Assembly: GCA_012735145.1 (NCBI GenBank)
Contig: JAAYIA010000008.1
Coordinates: 1 to 35,268 of the forward strand
Length of the DNA: 35,268 nt
Direction of reading: 5' to 3'
Source: Clostridiales bacterium
Lineage (GTDB): Bacteria > Bacillota > Clostridia > Peptostreptococcales > Anaerovoracaceae
The notes below the pieces were generated by a model that worked only from the letters and a program-made list of their open reading frames with translations, did not search any database and was not told the origin of the DNA. Positions 17,861 through 27,086 of the stretch are shown here, one piece after another (the stretch's first letter is position 1; the number at the start of each line of letters is the position of its first letter). The position numbers and the translations under genes are program-made.

Positions 17861-20545
17861 GTGAAGAATTTAGATAAGACATATAGACCTAAAGATTTTG
17901 AAGATCGCATATATGAGATGTGGGAAGAAAAGGGTGCTTTTAATGCTGAAATTGATAAAAGCAAAAAACCTTTCACTATTGTTATGCCGCCTCCGAATAT
18001 AACAGGACAACTTCACATGGGCCATGCATTAGACCAAACTCTGCAGGATATTCTAACGAGATGGAAGAGGATGCAAGGCTATTCTGCCCTGTGGCTGCCG
18101 GGAACCGATCATGCAAGCATAGCAACTGAAGTCAAAGTTGTAGAGAAGCTTAAGAAAGAAAAAGGTATCGATAAGAACGATATAACTCGTGAGGAGTTTC
18201 TGGAGCATGCTTGGGAATGGAAGAAAGAATACGGGGGAAGGATAACTGAGCAGTGTCGTAAGCTTGGAGATTCTTGCGACTGGAGAAGAGAACGATTTAC
18301 AATGGACGAAGGCTGTAACAAGGCAGTTACAGAGATGTTCATCAAGCTATATAACGATGGATTGATATACAAGGGAAATAGGTTAATTAACTGGTGCCCA
18401 AGCTGTCAAACAACTCTTTCTGATGCAGAGGTTGAGCATGATGATACTGATGGTAAATACTGGTACTTTCGCTATCCTGCTACAGATGGCGGCGCCGGAA
18501 TTACTATTGCAACATCAAGACCTGAGACAATGTTTGCCGATGTGGCAATAGCTGTTGCCGAAGATGATGAAAGGTATTCTGCACTTGTTGGTAAAACGGT
18601 TATATTACCGCTGACCGGTAGGAAAATTCCTGTTATCACAGATGAACATGCCGATCCTGAGAAGGGTACGGGAGCAGTCAAAATCACACCCGCTCACGAC
18701 CTGAACGACTTTGAAGTGGGACAGAGGCACGGACTTGATTTGAGTTTCTCATGCATAGACGAGCACGCGAAGATGACAAGTTTGGCAGGCAAATATGAAG
18801 GAATGGACAGATACGACTGCCGTAAAGAATGGGTTAGAGAACTTGAAGAGGCAGGCTATCTCGTCAAGACAGAGGATGTTGTAATTCCAATTGGGAAATG
18901 CTACAGATGCAATACGGTAATTGAACCAAAAATAAGCGATCAGTGGTTTGTTGCTATGAAAAAACTCGCTGAGCCTTCAATCAAAGCCGCAGAGGGAGAA
19001 GGAGGGGAGCTTGTTCACGTCCCAAAAAGATTCGAGAAGATTTATCTGAATTGGCTGACTGATATAAGAGACTGGTGTATATCGAGACAGCTTTGGTGGG
19101 GACATAGAATCCCGGCATATTATTGTGATAGTTGTGGAGAAATCTTTGTAGGTAGAGAAGCTCCTGCAACTTGTTCAAAATGTGGTGGAAACAGTTTTCA
19201 TCAGGATGAAGATGTTCTCGATACATGGTTCAGCTCAGCCCTTTGGCCTTTCTCAACCCTTGGATGGCCTCAAAAAACACCTGATCTGGACTACTTTTAT
19301 CCGAATAGTATAATGGTAACAGGATACGATATTTTGTTCTTCTGGGTCGTAAGAATGGTTTTCTCCGGAATATATGCAATGGAAGAAATACCATTCAAAT
19401 ATGTATTTCTTCACGGTCTAGTAAGAGATGAGCAAGGCCGTAAGATGAGTAAATCTCTTGGAAATGGTATCGATCCTCTTGAAGTGATAAATGATGTTGG
19501 AGCTGATGCGTTAAGGTTCATGCTTGCGACCGGAATTTCACCGGGCAACGATATGAGATTTATCAGGGGAAAGCTCGAATCTTCGAGAAACTTTGCAAAT
19601 AAACTATGGAATGCTTCGAGGTTTACAATAATGAATCTCAAGGATGATAATGACGAATTTCTTCCGGTAGCTGATGATGCTACTGCTGTTCTCAAGGATG
19701 AGGACAAATGGATAATTGCAAAAATCAACGATGGAGTGAAGGAAATTACCGGTGATCTTAACAAGTTTGAACTGGGACTTGCAGGACAGAAGGTATATGA
19801 GCTTATCTGGGATGTTTATTGCGATTGGTATATCGAGCTTGTTAAAGGAAGACTTTATGGTAACGATGAAGAAGATAAAATGACGGCAAGGTATGTTTTG
19901 CAAAGAACATTGAAGACACTTCTAAAATTGCTTCATCCTTATATGCCATTTATTACCGAGGAAATTTGGGGATATCTACCGGAAGAACCAAAAACTTCAG
20001 ATAATCCTGATGGACTTTTAATCAAAGAGAGCTGGCCTGTGTATTATGCAGGCCTTGAATACGATGAATCTGTAGATAGGGTAGAAACAGCTAAGGAAAT
20101 AATCAAAGCCATAAGAAATATTAGGGCTGAAGCTGATGCTCCACCATCAAGGCATATCAATTTGATTATAAGAACAGATAGCATTGCTGAAATGGTTCCA
20201 TTCATTGAGCCTTATGTCAAGAAGCTTGTCAATGTTGATAATATTAAAGTGGAGGGACTGAGCTCGGCAGCTGCAAATGATGTAATATCTGCTGTATTCA
20301 GCGGGGGAGAAATTTTGGTTCCGCTTGATGAGTTAGTCGACATAAGTGCAGAAATTGAGAGACTCGAGAAGGAGATGAAAAAGCTCGAAGGCGAAGTTCA
20401 GAGGGTTGACAAGAAACTGTCGAATCCTGGATTTACTTCAAAAGCACCTACTGAGGTCGTTGATGAGGAACGTGCTAAGGGTGAGAAATATAGGGAAATG
20501 CTCGAAACAGTTATTTCAAGACTTAACTCACTCAAATCAAAATAA
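17861..20545 (+). CDS. valS: Valyl-tRNA synthetase
   Basis: 'PPPNITGQLHMGHAL' (HIGH), 'GRKMSKSLGN' (KMSKS), 'WCISRQLWWGHRIPAYYC'; AAGGAG followed by GTG 17861. Confidence 0.97.
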   Translation: MKNLDKTYRPKDFEDRIYEMWEEKGAFNAEIDKSKKPFTIVMPPPNITGQLHMGHALDQTLQDILTRWKRMQGYSALWLPGTDHASIATEVKVVEKLKKEKGIDKNDITREEFLEHAWEWKKEYGGRITEQCRKLGDSCDWRRERFTMDEGCNKAVTEMFIKLYNDGLIYKGNRLINWCPSCQTTLSDAEVEHDDTDGKYWYFRYPATDGGAGITIATSRPETMFADVAIAVAEDDERYSALVGKTVILPLTGRKIPVITDEHADPEKGTGAVKITPAHDLNDFEVGQRHGLDLSFSCIDEHAKMTSLAGKYEGMDRYDCRKEWVRELEEAGYLVKTEDVVIPIGKCYRCNTVIEPKISDQWFVAMKKLAEPSIKAAEGEGGELVHVPKRFEKIYLNWLTDIRDWCISRQLWWGHRIPAYYCDSCGEIFVGREAPATCSKCGGNSFHQDEDVLDTWFSSALWPFSTLGWPQKTPDLDYFYPNSIMVTGYDILFFWVVRMVFSGIYAMEEIPFKYVFLHGLVRDEQGRKMSKSLGNGIDPLEVINDVGADALRFMLATGISPGNDMRFIRGKLESSRNFANKLWNASRFTIMNLKDDNDEFLPVADDATAVLKDEDKWIIAKINDGVKEITGDLNKFELGLAGQKVYELIWDVYCDWYIELVKGRLYGNDEEDKMTARYVLQRTLKTLLKLLHPYMPFITEEIWGYLPEEPKTSDNPDGLLIKESWPVYYAGLEYDESVDRVETAKEIIKAIRNIRAEADAPPSRHINLIIRTDSIAEMVPFIEPYVKKLVNVDNIKVEGLSSAAANDVISAVFSGGEILVPLDELVDISAEIERLEKEMKKLEGEVQRVDKKLSNPGFTSKAPTEVVDEERAKGEKYREMLETVISRLNSLKSK

Positions 20546-20560
20546 TCGGAGAACTTTAAC

Positions 20561-21739
20561 ATGGCAAATTTTGATGGGCTGGAAAGAATGAATGCTTTTC
20601 TCGAAGAGATTGGTCATCCCGAAAAAGATTTCAAAGTGATACATATCGCTGGCACCAATGGCAAGGGTTCCACAGCTGTTATGATAGCTGCTATTCTCGA
20701 ACAGGCGGGATATTCCGTCGGTATATATACATCTCCTCATCTTGAGGATTATTGCGAAAGAATGCAAATTTGGGATGGAAATCATAGGATGATTAGTTGC
20801 GATAAGTTGACCAGTCTTATGTCAAGGGTGGAAAATTTCCCGAATCTTACGCTGTTTGAGAAGCTGACAGGAGCTGCATATCTTTTCTTCGCAGAGGAAA
20901 AACCTGATTATATTGTTCTGGAATGTGGCCTTGGAGGCAGATGGGACTCTACAAATACAATTGAAAAGCCTCTGGCTTCTGTTATCACACAGGTGGGATT
21001 GGATCATACTGAAATACTTGGCAAGACAATATTTAAGGTCGCAAGAGAAAAGGCAGGAATAATTAAGCCGGGTGTTCCGGTTGTATCTCAGACTATGGAT
21101 TTAACTGTAAAAAATATTCTAAGCAGAAAGGCTGCTGAGAAGGGAAGTCAATTTATAGACGTATCATTTTTGATTGATGAGTATAGACATTACCAACTTG
21201 CAATGAAAGGCAAACATCAGCTTGCAAATGCTGCAACGGCTGTTGAGGCAATAAAAGCTTCCGGCATTTCTGTTTCAGAAGAAAATATTGAAAGTGGTCT
21301 TAGCAGGGCAGTCTATCCCGGACGATTTGAGATAGTGAAGACAAATCCGTATTGGATAATAGATGGAGCACACAATCCTGATGCAATTCAGGTACTGACA
21401 GAAACATTTAATGCTTTTGCTAAGGGAAATAAGATAAAAAGAACCCTTGTAATTTTTGGCTGTATGAAAGATAAGAATTACAATAGGATGATAAGCTTAT
21501 TAACAGAGAATTTGAGGGGATGCACATTTTCTACAGTAACAATAGATGATGAAAGAGCAGAGGATGCTGTAGTTCTTGGTAAAAGGTTTGTAGACAGAGG
21601 GAGAAGCTGTGTATGTTATGACTCCGTGGATGAGGCTGTAGCAGAAGCAAAGACGATGAACTTTGAGTGTATACTCGTAACAGGCTCGATATATCTGGCA
21701 GGATCAATTAGAGAATGTCTTTTTGAAGAAAGGGGCTAA
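20561..21739 (+). CDS. folC: Folylpolyglutamate synthase/dihydrofolate synthase
   Basis: 'HIAGTNGKGSTAVMIAAIL', 'YTSPHL', 'ECGLGGRWDSTN', 'WIIDGAHNPDAI'. Confidence 0.94.
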   Translation: MANFDGLERMNAFLEEIGHPEKDFKVIHIAGTNGKGSTAVMIAAILEQAGYSVGIYTSPHLEDYCERMQIWDGNHRMISCDKLTSLMSRVENFPNLTLFEKLTGAAYLFFAEEKPDYIVLECGLGGRWDSTNTIEKPLASVITQVGLDHTEILGKTIFKVAREKAGIIKPGVPVVSQTMDLTVKNILSRKAAEKGSQFIDVSFLIDEYRHYQLAMKGKHQLANAATAVEAIKASGISVSEENIESGLSRAVYPGRFEIVKTNPYWIIDGAHNPDAIQVLTETFNAFAKGNKIKRTLVIFGCMKDKNYNRMISLLTENLRGCTFSTVTIDDERAEDAVVLGKRFVDRGRSCVCYDSVDEAVAEAKTMNFECILVTGSIYLAGSIRECLFEERG

Positions 21740-21744
21740 GGTTA

Positions 21745-23010
21745 ATGTTTGACAGAAATGGAAACGAAAGCAGCGATTATAACCACAAGATTGTAGAAGA
21801 AATAAGAAAGACCTCAGGAAAGGTTGCCGATCTTATTGAAAAAGAGTATTTCAGGCAAAAAGAAAATGTAGAACTTATAGCTTCGGAAAATTATTGCTCG
21901 GAAGCTGTAATGGCTGCGTGCGGAAGCTGTCTTTCATGGAAGTATGCAGAAGGATATCCATATGAGAGATCTTCTGGAAACAAGGGCAGGTATTACGGTG
22001 GAACCAAGTATGTAGATGAACTCGAAGAGTATTGTTGTGAGAAATGGAAAGAGGTTTTCAATACGGATTATCATGTCAACGTTCAGCCACATTCAGGCTC
22101 GCAGGCAAACTTTGCCGCATATGGTGCGGTTCTTAAACCAGGGGATACAATTCTTGCTTTAAATCTAAACAATGGGGGACATCTAACCCATGGATCATCG
22201 GTAAATTTCAGTGGAAGAATTTATGATATGCATTTCTATGGCGTGGATGAAAACGGTTTAATAGATATGGCGGATGTTAGAAAGAAAGCAGATGAGCTCA
22301 GGCCCAATATGATTTTGGCTGGGGCTTCCGCATATTCCAGAATTATTGATTTTGAAGGTTTTTCAGAAATTGCAAAGGAAGTCGGAGCACTGTTTATGGT
22401 AGATATGGCACACATAGCAGGTCTTGTAGCTGCAGGTGAGCATCCATCACCGTTCGGGTATGCTGATATTATCACAACTACTACTCATAAAACTCTGAGA
22501 GGACCTCGTGGAGGAATGATATTCTGTAAGCCGGAACTGGCTAATAAAATTGATACAGGGGTATTTCCTTTCGCTCAAGGTGGTCCGCTGGAACACATAA
22601 TTGCCGGTAAAGCAATATGTGCAGAGGAAGCATTATCACCTGAGTTTAAAAAATATCAACATCAAGTAAGGCTTAATTGTTCTGCATTTGCAGATGAGTT
22701 TATCAAGCTGGGATACAATGTGGTTACGGGAGGAAGTGACAATCACGTATTCCTACTGGACTTTTCAGACCGAGAATTTACAGGTAAGGACCTTCAAATG
22801 GCAGGAGACGAAGCAGGCATTACTATGAATAAGAACTGTGTGCCAAACGAAAAGAGATCTCCAATGCAGACTTCAGGAGTTAGGATAGGAACAGCTCCTA
22901 TGACAACACGTGGATGGCTTGAAGAGGATTTTCGTCAAGTAGCACACAGAATTGATAAAATTGTCAAGGATCTTGAGCAAAAGAAGGCAAAAGAGAAGAT
23001 AGAAAAATAA
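21745..23010 (+). CDS. glyA: Serine hydroxymethyltransferase
   Basis: 'ENVELIASENYCSEAVMAACGS', 'TTTHKTLRGPRGG' PLP Lys, 'VRIGTAPMTTRG'. Confidence 0.97.
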   Translation: MFDRNGNESSDYNHKIVEEIRKTSGKVADLIEKEYFRQKENVELIASENYCSEAVMAACGSCLSWKYAEGYPYERSSGNKGRYYGGTKYVDELEEYCCEKWKEVFNTDYHVNVQPHSGSQANFAAYGAVLKPGDTILALNLNNGGHLTHGSSVNFSGRIYDMHFYGVDENGLIDMADVRKKADELRPNMILAGASAYSRIIDFEGFSEIAKEVGALFMVDMAHIAGLVAAGEHPSPFGYADIITTTTHKTLRGPRGGMIFCKPELANKIDTGVFPFAQGGPLEHIIAGKAICAEEALSPEFKKYQHQVRLNCSAFADEFIKLGYNVVTGGSDNHVFLLDFSDREFTGKDLQMAGDEAGITMNKNCVPNEKRSPMQTSGVRIGTAPMTTRGWLEEDFRQVAHRIDKIVKDLEQKKAKEKIEK

Positions 23011-23059
23011 AAAATAAGAAGAATGAGCAAAAAAAGCATATGCATTTCGTGACATTTGA

Positions 23060-23088
23060 TTGAATAGGTTTTTTTGCTGTTGTATAAT
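23060..23088 (+). promoter_or_regulatory. Putative promoter TTGAAT-N17-TATAAT
   Basis: -35 23060-23065, -10 23083-23088, upstream of the small P-loop gene. Confidence 0.65.
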
Positions 23089-23118
23089 GATGAAAAGAAT
23101 CAAGGAGGGCTTAACCAA

Positions 23119-23541
23119 ATGGTGAAATTGTTAATCGGACATAAAGGTAGCGGTAAGACCAAGAGAATGATTGAATTGGCTAATGATACTGTTCAGACAG
23201 CTAAGGGAAGCATAGTTTTTATCAATAAGAATTCCAGGCTTATTTATGACCTAGACTATAAGATTAGGGTTGTATGCATGGAGGACTTTCCGCATATTAC
23301 CAATGAAGATGAGTATATAGGATTTCTCTTCGGAATAATGAGCTCTGATAACGATATAGAGACGATATTCCTTGATGGAATTATGAGACACAGGGATTTT
23401 GCTCTTGAGATTCTGCCGAGCTTTGTTGAAAAGATTAAGGTCATTTCCAAAGAAGCAGAAATCGACTTTGTTCTGAGTGTAACTGCTGAGCTTGAGGAGA
23501 TGATAGGAGTCAGTTTCGACGATGTCGAAGTGTTGAACTGA
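23119..23541 (+). CDS. Small P-loop NTPase-like protein
   Basis: Walker A 'IGHKGSGKTK', Walker B-like 'ETIFLDG'; AAGGAGGG upstream of ATG 23119. Confidence 0.7.
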   Translation: MVKLLIGHKGSGKTKRMIELANDTVQTAKGSIVFINKNSRLIYDLDYKIRVVCMEDFPHITNEDEYIGFLFGIMSSDNDIETIFLDGIMRHRDFALEILPSFVEKIKVISKEAEIDFVLSVTAELEEMIGVSFDDVEVLN

Positions 23542-23554
23542 TAGAAAGACAAAT

Positions 23555-23587
23555 GCCCTGAGCAAAGCTCAGGGCAATATTTTTTTG
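23555..23587 (+). terminator. Rho-independent terminator
   Basis: GCCCTGAGC-aaa-GCTCAGGGC followed by a T-rich tract. Confidence 0.93.
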
Positions 23588-23593
23588 TGAATA

Positions 23594-24973
23594 GTGGGGA
23601 TGTTTCGTATGCCAACCAATGAAACCAATCTTTTAAAGCAGTTTATGCAAGGTATCGAAGATGGAAAGATTAAGTTCGATGATGCTCTTGAAAGATCGAA
23701 TAAAGATTATCAAGTTTTCAAGTGCACGGAAAAACATCTATGCACATCAAGTGGTAAACACTCTGAAAAAAAAGAATTTTCAGAATTGGCACTTGGAGAT
23801 AATCTGGAATACATGACACAGCTCCTCTCAAAAGGCTATGCAGGAAGATTTAATCTGATATATATTGATCCACCGTTTTTCACCAAAGCAAAATACAATG
23901 CGACTGTTACAATAAAAGATAGAGAAGGTAAGGAACATAAGATACATCACCTTGCATACGATGATCGTTTTGATAGAAATCTCAAATTTTATATTGAAAA
24001 TATGACGGTTAGACTTATGATGATAAGAGAGCTTTTATCTGATAACGGTCTTGTATGGGTACACCTCGATTGGCATTCTGCTCATTATATCAAGATGATG
24101 ATGGATTATATATTCGGAGACAAGAACTTTGTAAATGAAATCGTGTGGTGTTATAAGTCCGGAGGTTCGGGAAAGAGACATTTCGCACGTAAGCATGACA
24201 CAATTCTTGTTTATGGCAAGACAAAAAAATACTATTTGAATATCCCAAAAGAAAAATCATATAATAGGGCGTTTAAGCCGTATCAATTCAAAGGGGTTAA
24301 GGAATATAAAGATGAAAAAGGCTGGTATACTCTTGTCAATATGAAAGATGTTTGGCTTATTGACATGGTTGGAAGAACATCTAACGAGAGAACTGGCTAT
24401 GCTACTCAAAAACCAACAGAATTGATGAACAGAATAATCCGTTCAAGTTCTAAGGAAGGTGACCTTGTAGGAGATTTTTTTGCGGGAAGCGGAAGCTTTT
24501 TAGAAGAGGCAGAGTCTTTAGGCAGGTGCTGGATTGGTTGTGATAATGAGAAGCTAGGTGTTTCCATTACTAAGAAAAGACTGGACATTAAGGGTGCGAA
24601 TTATGTATATAGTTCAGAAAATGCGAAGAATCTCAATATCGATGGAGTTACTATAGAATGCACCGATTGTGATATTCTTGAAAGCGGGAAGAAGCTATGC
24701 AAATATAGAATTTCACGTTTTGTACCTGACATCGCAATGGGATATATACAATTAAGAGATCGTGAATTTGTTGAAGATGCTCTTGCTACCGATACAATGC
24801 AATTTATAGATTACATAATGGTAGATTCGGATTATAATGGTAGTTTTTCATGTACAGATATGTTTGACAAGAATTACGATAATATGACAGTTGTCGCAAG
24901 AGATTTAACAGCTTTTATAGTTGTAGATATATTTGGAAGAGAATATTTTATTAAGAAAGAGAACGATAAGTAA
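23594..24973 (+). CDS. Site-specific DNA methyltransferase, beta-class (adenine N6/cytosine N4)
   Basis: 'ALGDNLEYMTQLL', motif IV 'LIYIDPPFFTKAKYNA' before motif I 'GDFFAGSGSFLEEAESLGRCWIGCD'; 'ATQKPTELMNRII'. Confidence 0.85.
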   Translation: MGMFRMPTNETNLLKQFMQGIEDGKIKFDDALERSNKDYQVFKCTEKHLCTSSGKHSEKKEFSELALGDNLEYMTQLLSKGYAGRFNLIYIDPPFFTKAKYNATVTIKDREGKEHKIHHLAYDDRFDRNLKFYIENMTVRLMMIRELLSDNGLVWVHLDWHSAHYIKMMMDYIFGDKNFVNEIVWCYKSGGSGKRHFARKHDTILVYGKTKKYYLNIPKEKSYNRAFKPYQFKGVKEYKDEKGWYTLVNMKDVWLIDMVGRTSNERTGYATQKPTELMNRIIRSSSKEGDLVGDFFAGSGSFLEEAESLGRCWIGCDNEKLGVSITKKRLDIKGANYVYSSENAKNLNIDGVTIECTDCDILESGKKLCKYRISRFVPDIAMGYIQLRDREFVEDALATDTMQFIDYIMVDSDYNGSFSCTDMFDKNYDNMTVVARDLTAFIVVDIFGREYFIKKENDK

Positions 24974-24977
24974 AGAA

Positions 24978-26009
24978 ATGAAAGATATGAAAGAAACAAA
25001 AATAAAAAACTCGGGACAGAAGAAGATAAAGAAATCTACAAAGAAGTCTAATAAGGACAGGCTTGAAAAAGAAAAAGAAGCTGTTTTTAAGGCGAACCGA
25101 ATTGCCGCGATAGACCCTACTTACAAGGGGAAGTCGAAGCTTCAAGTTAAAGCAAGTACTGTTATAACAGCACTTCTTGGCGCTGTTATGGGATCTTATG
25201 CTACAGTCAGCATTATGATACCAAGCGGCTTGACTTATGGAGGTATTACAGGTATTGCGAGAATGGTACAGAATTATACAGGCTGGAATTATTCTCTTAC
25301 ATACTATGCCCTGACATTTGTTGTTATGATAGTTGTCTGGATGACTCTGGGTATTAAGGAAGTAAAAAAAATACTTCTGCTGTCAATTTCTTATCCGGGG
25401 TTTATGCTTATATTTGAGCTTCTTGATGCAAAATTGCTTCAGAACGATGATAAATTTCTGGCTGCAGTCTTTTGCGGTGTAGCTTTTGGTGTTTCTAACG
25501 GTCTTACATTTAAAGCAGGGTTTTCCAGCGGTGGAACAGACTCTATCGCAAAAATTATTAAGTTCAAGAGGCTTCCTCATGTAGGTATAAATGATATAAC
25601 CTTCGTTATAAATACCGCCATTGTAATCATAAGCGCAATCGTATTCGGAATTAATGTTATGCTCTATACTATCATTACCATGTATATATCTATGAAGGTT
25701 GCCGAAGCTGTTATGTTCGGTTTGACAGATAAGCTAATAGAGCTGAGCATTATAACGGAAATACCAGAAGAACTTAAAAGCTATATTATCGGTGAAATCG
25801 GTCGTGGTGTTACAAGTGTTAAAATAACGGGAGAATATACAGGAGAGAAGAAAAAACAGCTTAAGGTAATTTGCTCACCAAGAGAGGGTTTCTTAATAAA
25901 GAGATTTCTTGCTGAAGGCGATCCACAATCATTTGTATCTGTCCTCAGAGTCAGCTCTGTATGGGGCGTAGGAAGAGGCTTCTCCGATATACGCGATATG
26001 GACAACTAA
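24978..26009 (+). CDS. YitT family membrane protein with C-terminal DUF2179-like domain
   Basis: Multi-TM region with 'GLTYGGITGIARM', 'GVSNGLTFKAGFSSGGTDSIAKI', C-terminal 'EIGRGVTSVKITGEYTGEKKKQLKVICSPRE'; start uncertain. Confidence 0.85.
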   Translation: MKDMKETKIKNSGQKKIKKSTKKSNKDRLEKEKEAVFKANRIAAIDPTYKGKSKLQVKASTVITALLGAVMGSYATVSIMIPSGLTYGGITGIARMVQNYTGWNYSLTYYALTFVVMIVVWMTLGIKEVKKILLLSISYPGFMLIFELLDAKLLQNDDKFLAAVFCGVAFGVSNGLTFKAGFSSGGTDSIAKIIKFKRLPHVGINDITFVINTAIVIISAIVFGINVMLYTIITMYISMKVAEAVMFGLTDKLIELSIITEIPEELKSYIIGEIGRGVTSVKITGEYTGEKKKQLKVICSPREGFLIKRFLAEGDPQSFVSVLRVSSVWGVGRGFSDIRDMDN

Positions 26010-26037
26010 AGCAAAATCAAAAACATGATATCAATTT

Positions 26038-26083
26038 AAATCTTATAGGAAAGGTAAAATTTACCAACCCTATGAGATTTTTT
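26038..26083. terminator. Bidirectional terminator between convergent YitT and exonuclease genes
   Basis: AAATCTTATAGG (26038-26049) pairs with CCTATGAGATTT (one G-T), with inner GGTAAA/TTTACC; T-run on + side, A-run on the other. Confidence 0.7.
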
Positions 26084-27059
26084 CTTTGATAATTTTTTCG
26101 ACTAGAATTGAAGATATTAGGTTGATTGTTCTGGGATTTAGGATGAGATAGCCATTGATATAATCGGGATCTGATGAAATATCTATCCCTATAGATTGAA
26201 GATCAAGGTAGAAGGAATCCATATATTTCCTAATTGGAACAGTAATTTCGTATAAACCTGTGCTGGAATTAAATATAGAAGTAACAGGGCACTCCTCGTC
26301 AGGATAAAATGCTGCAGATGATGGATTGGATATCTGATCGCCGCAGATGTTAAGAATAAGTTTTTTAGATAATAAATTAGGCCTCACGGTGTAACTACCA
26401 TTCATAATGGGGAAACCATAATTGGCCATTGCAGAGTCCATATTTGCAATATCGGGAAGTGACATTGATAAAAGTCTGTGTAGCTGCAATACATCTTCTC
26501 TATTGTGTGTAAGGAGAATTTTCTCTAGTGTGGAATTTCCGGTAAGAGAATACTTATCAAATATTGAAATATTTTCTCTACCGGAAATAACATCTTGCCT
26601 GCTTGAAAAAATTCCATAGTGAGTTTCTATAGATTTTTGACTCATTGAGCCAAGATTATATCTAAGATTGGTATTCCTAATCAGAAAATTATACAAATCA
26701 AAATTATATAGATTTAATCTTTCTTCCAAGTAATTATGTTCGAGTCTTGTGTTAAGAAATGGAAGGTCAAATCTAAGACCGTTGAAGGTAATAAAGAAAT
26801 CTATTTGTTCTTGTTTGATAAAGTCCAAACTTGCCTCAAGGACTTTACATTCTTCAAGAGGATTTTCTGCAAGAAATTGCACAACTTTAATTCCCGAAGG
26901 GGTTTTAATAAGAAAAGCAATCAGAAAGATTTTTGATCTCTTAGAATCCAATCCTGTGGTTTCTATATCGAGTACACAGGATTTCAAGCCATCAAAATAA
27001 GACTTGAAATTTTCAGGATATTCATTGATGTTTTTATATTTTTTTATAAAACATTTCAT
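26070..27059 (-). CDS. RNase H-fold exonuclease (YprB-like, DEDD type)
   Basis: 'CVLDIETTGLDSKRSKIFLIAFL', 'FITFNGLRFDLPFLNTRL', 'THNREDVLQLHRLL'. Confidence 0.8.
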   Translation of the reverse strand: MKCFIKKYKNINEYPENFKSYFDGLKSCVLDIETTGLDSKRSKIFLIAFLIKTPSGIKVVQFLAENPLEECKVLEASLDFIKQEQIDFFITFNGLRFDLPFLNTRLEHNYLEERLNLYNFDLYNFLIRNTNLRYNLGSMSQKSIETHYGIFSSRQDVISGRENISIFDKYSLTGNSTLEKILLTHNREDVLQLHRLLSMSLPDIANMDSAMANYGFPIMNGSYTVRPNLLSKKLILNICGDQISNPSSAAFYPDEECPVTSIFNSSTGLYEITVPIRKYMDSFYLDLQSIGIDISSDPDYINGYLILNPRTINLISSILVEKIIKEKIS

Positions 27060-27086
27060 AGATTTATTATAGCACTATGCATAAGT

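Noticed and set aside
17343-17882. 179-aa minus-strand ORF opposite the small alarmone synthetase
   Set aside because: Fully antisense to a confidently assigned gene; no recognisable domain.
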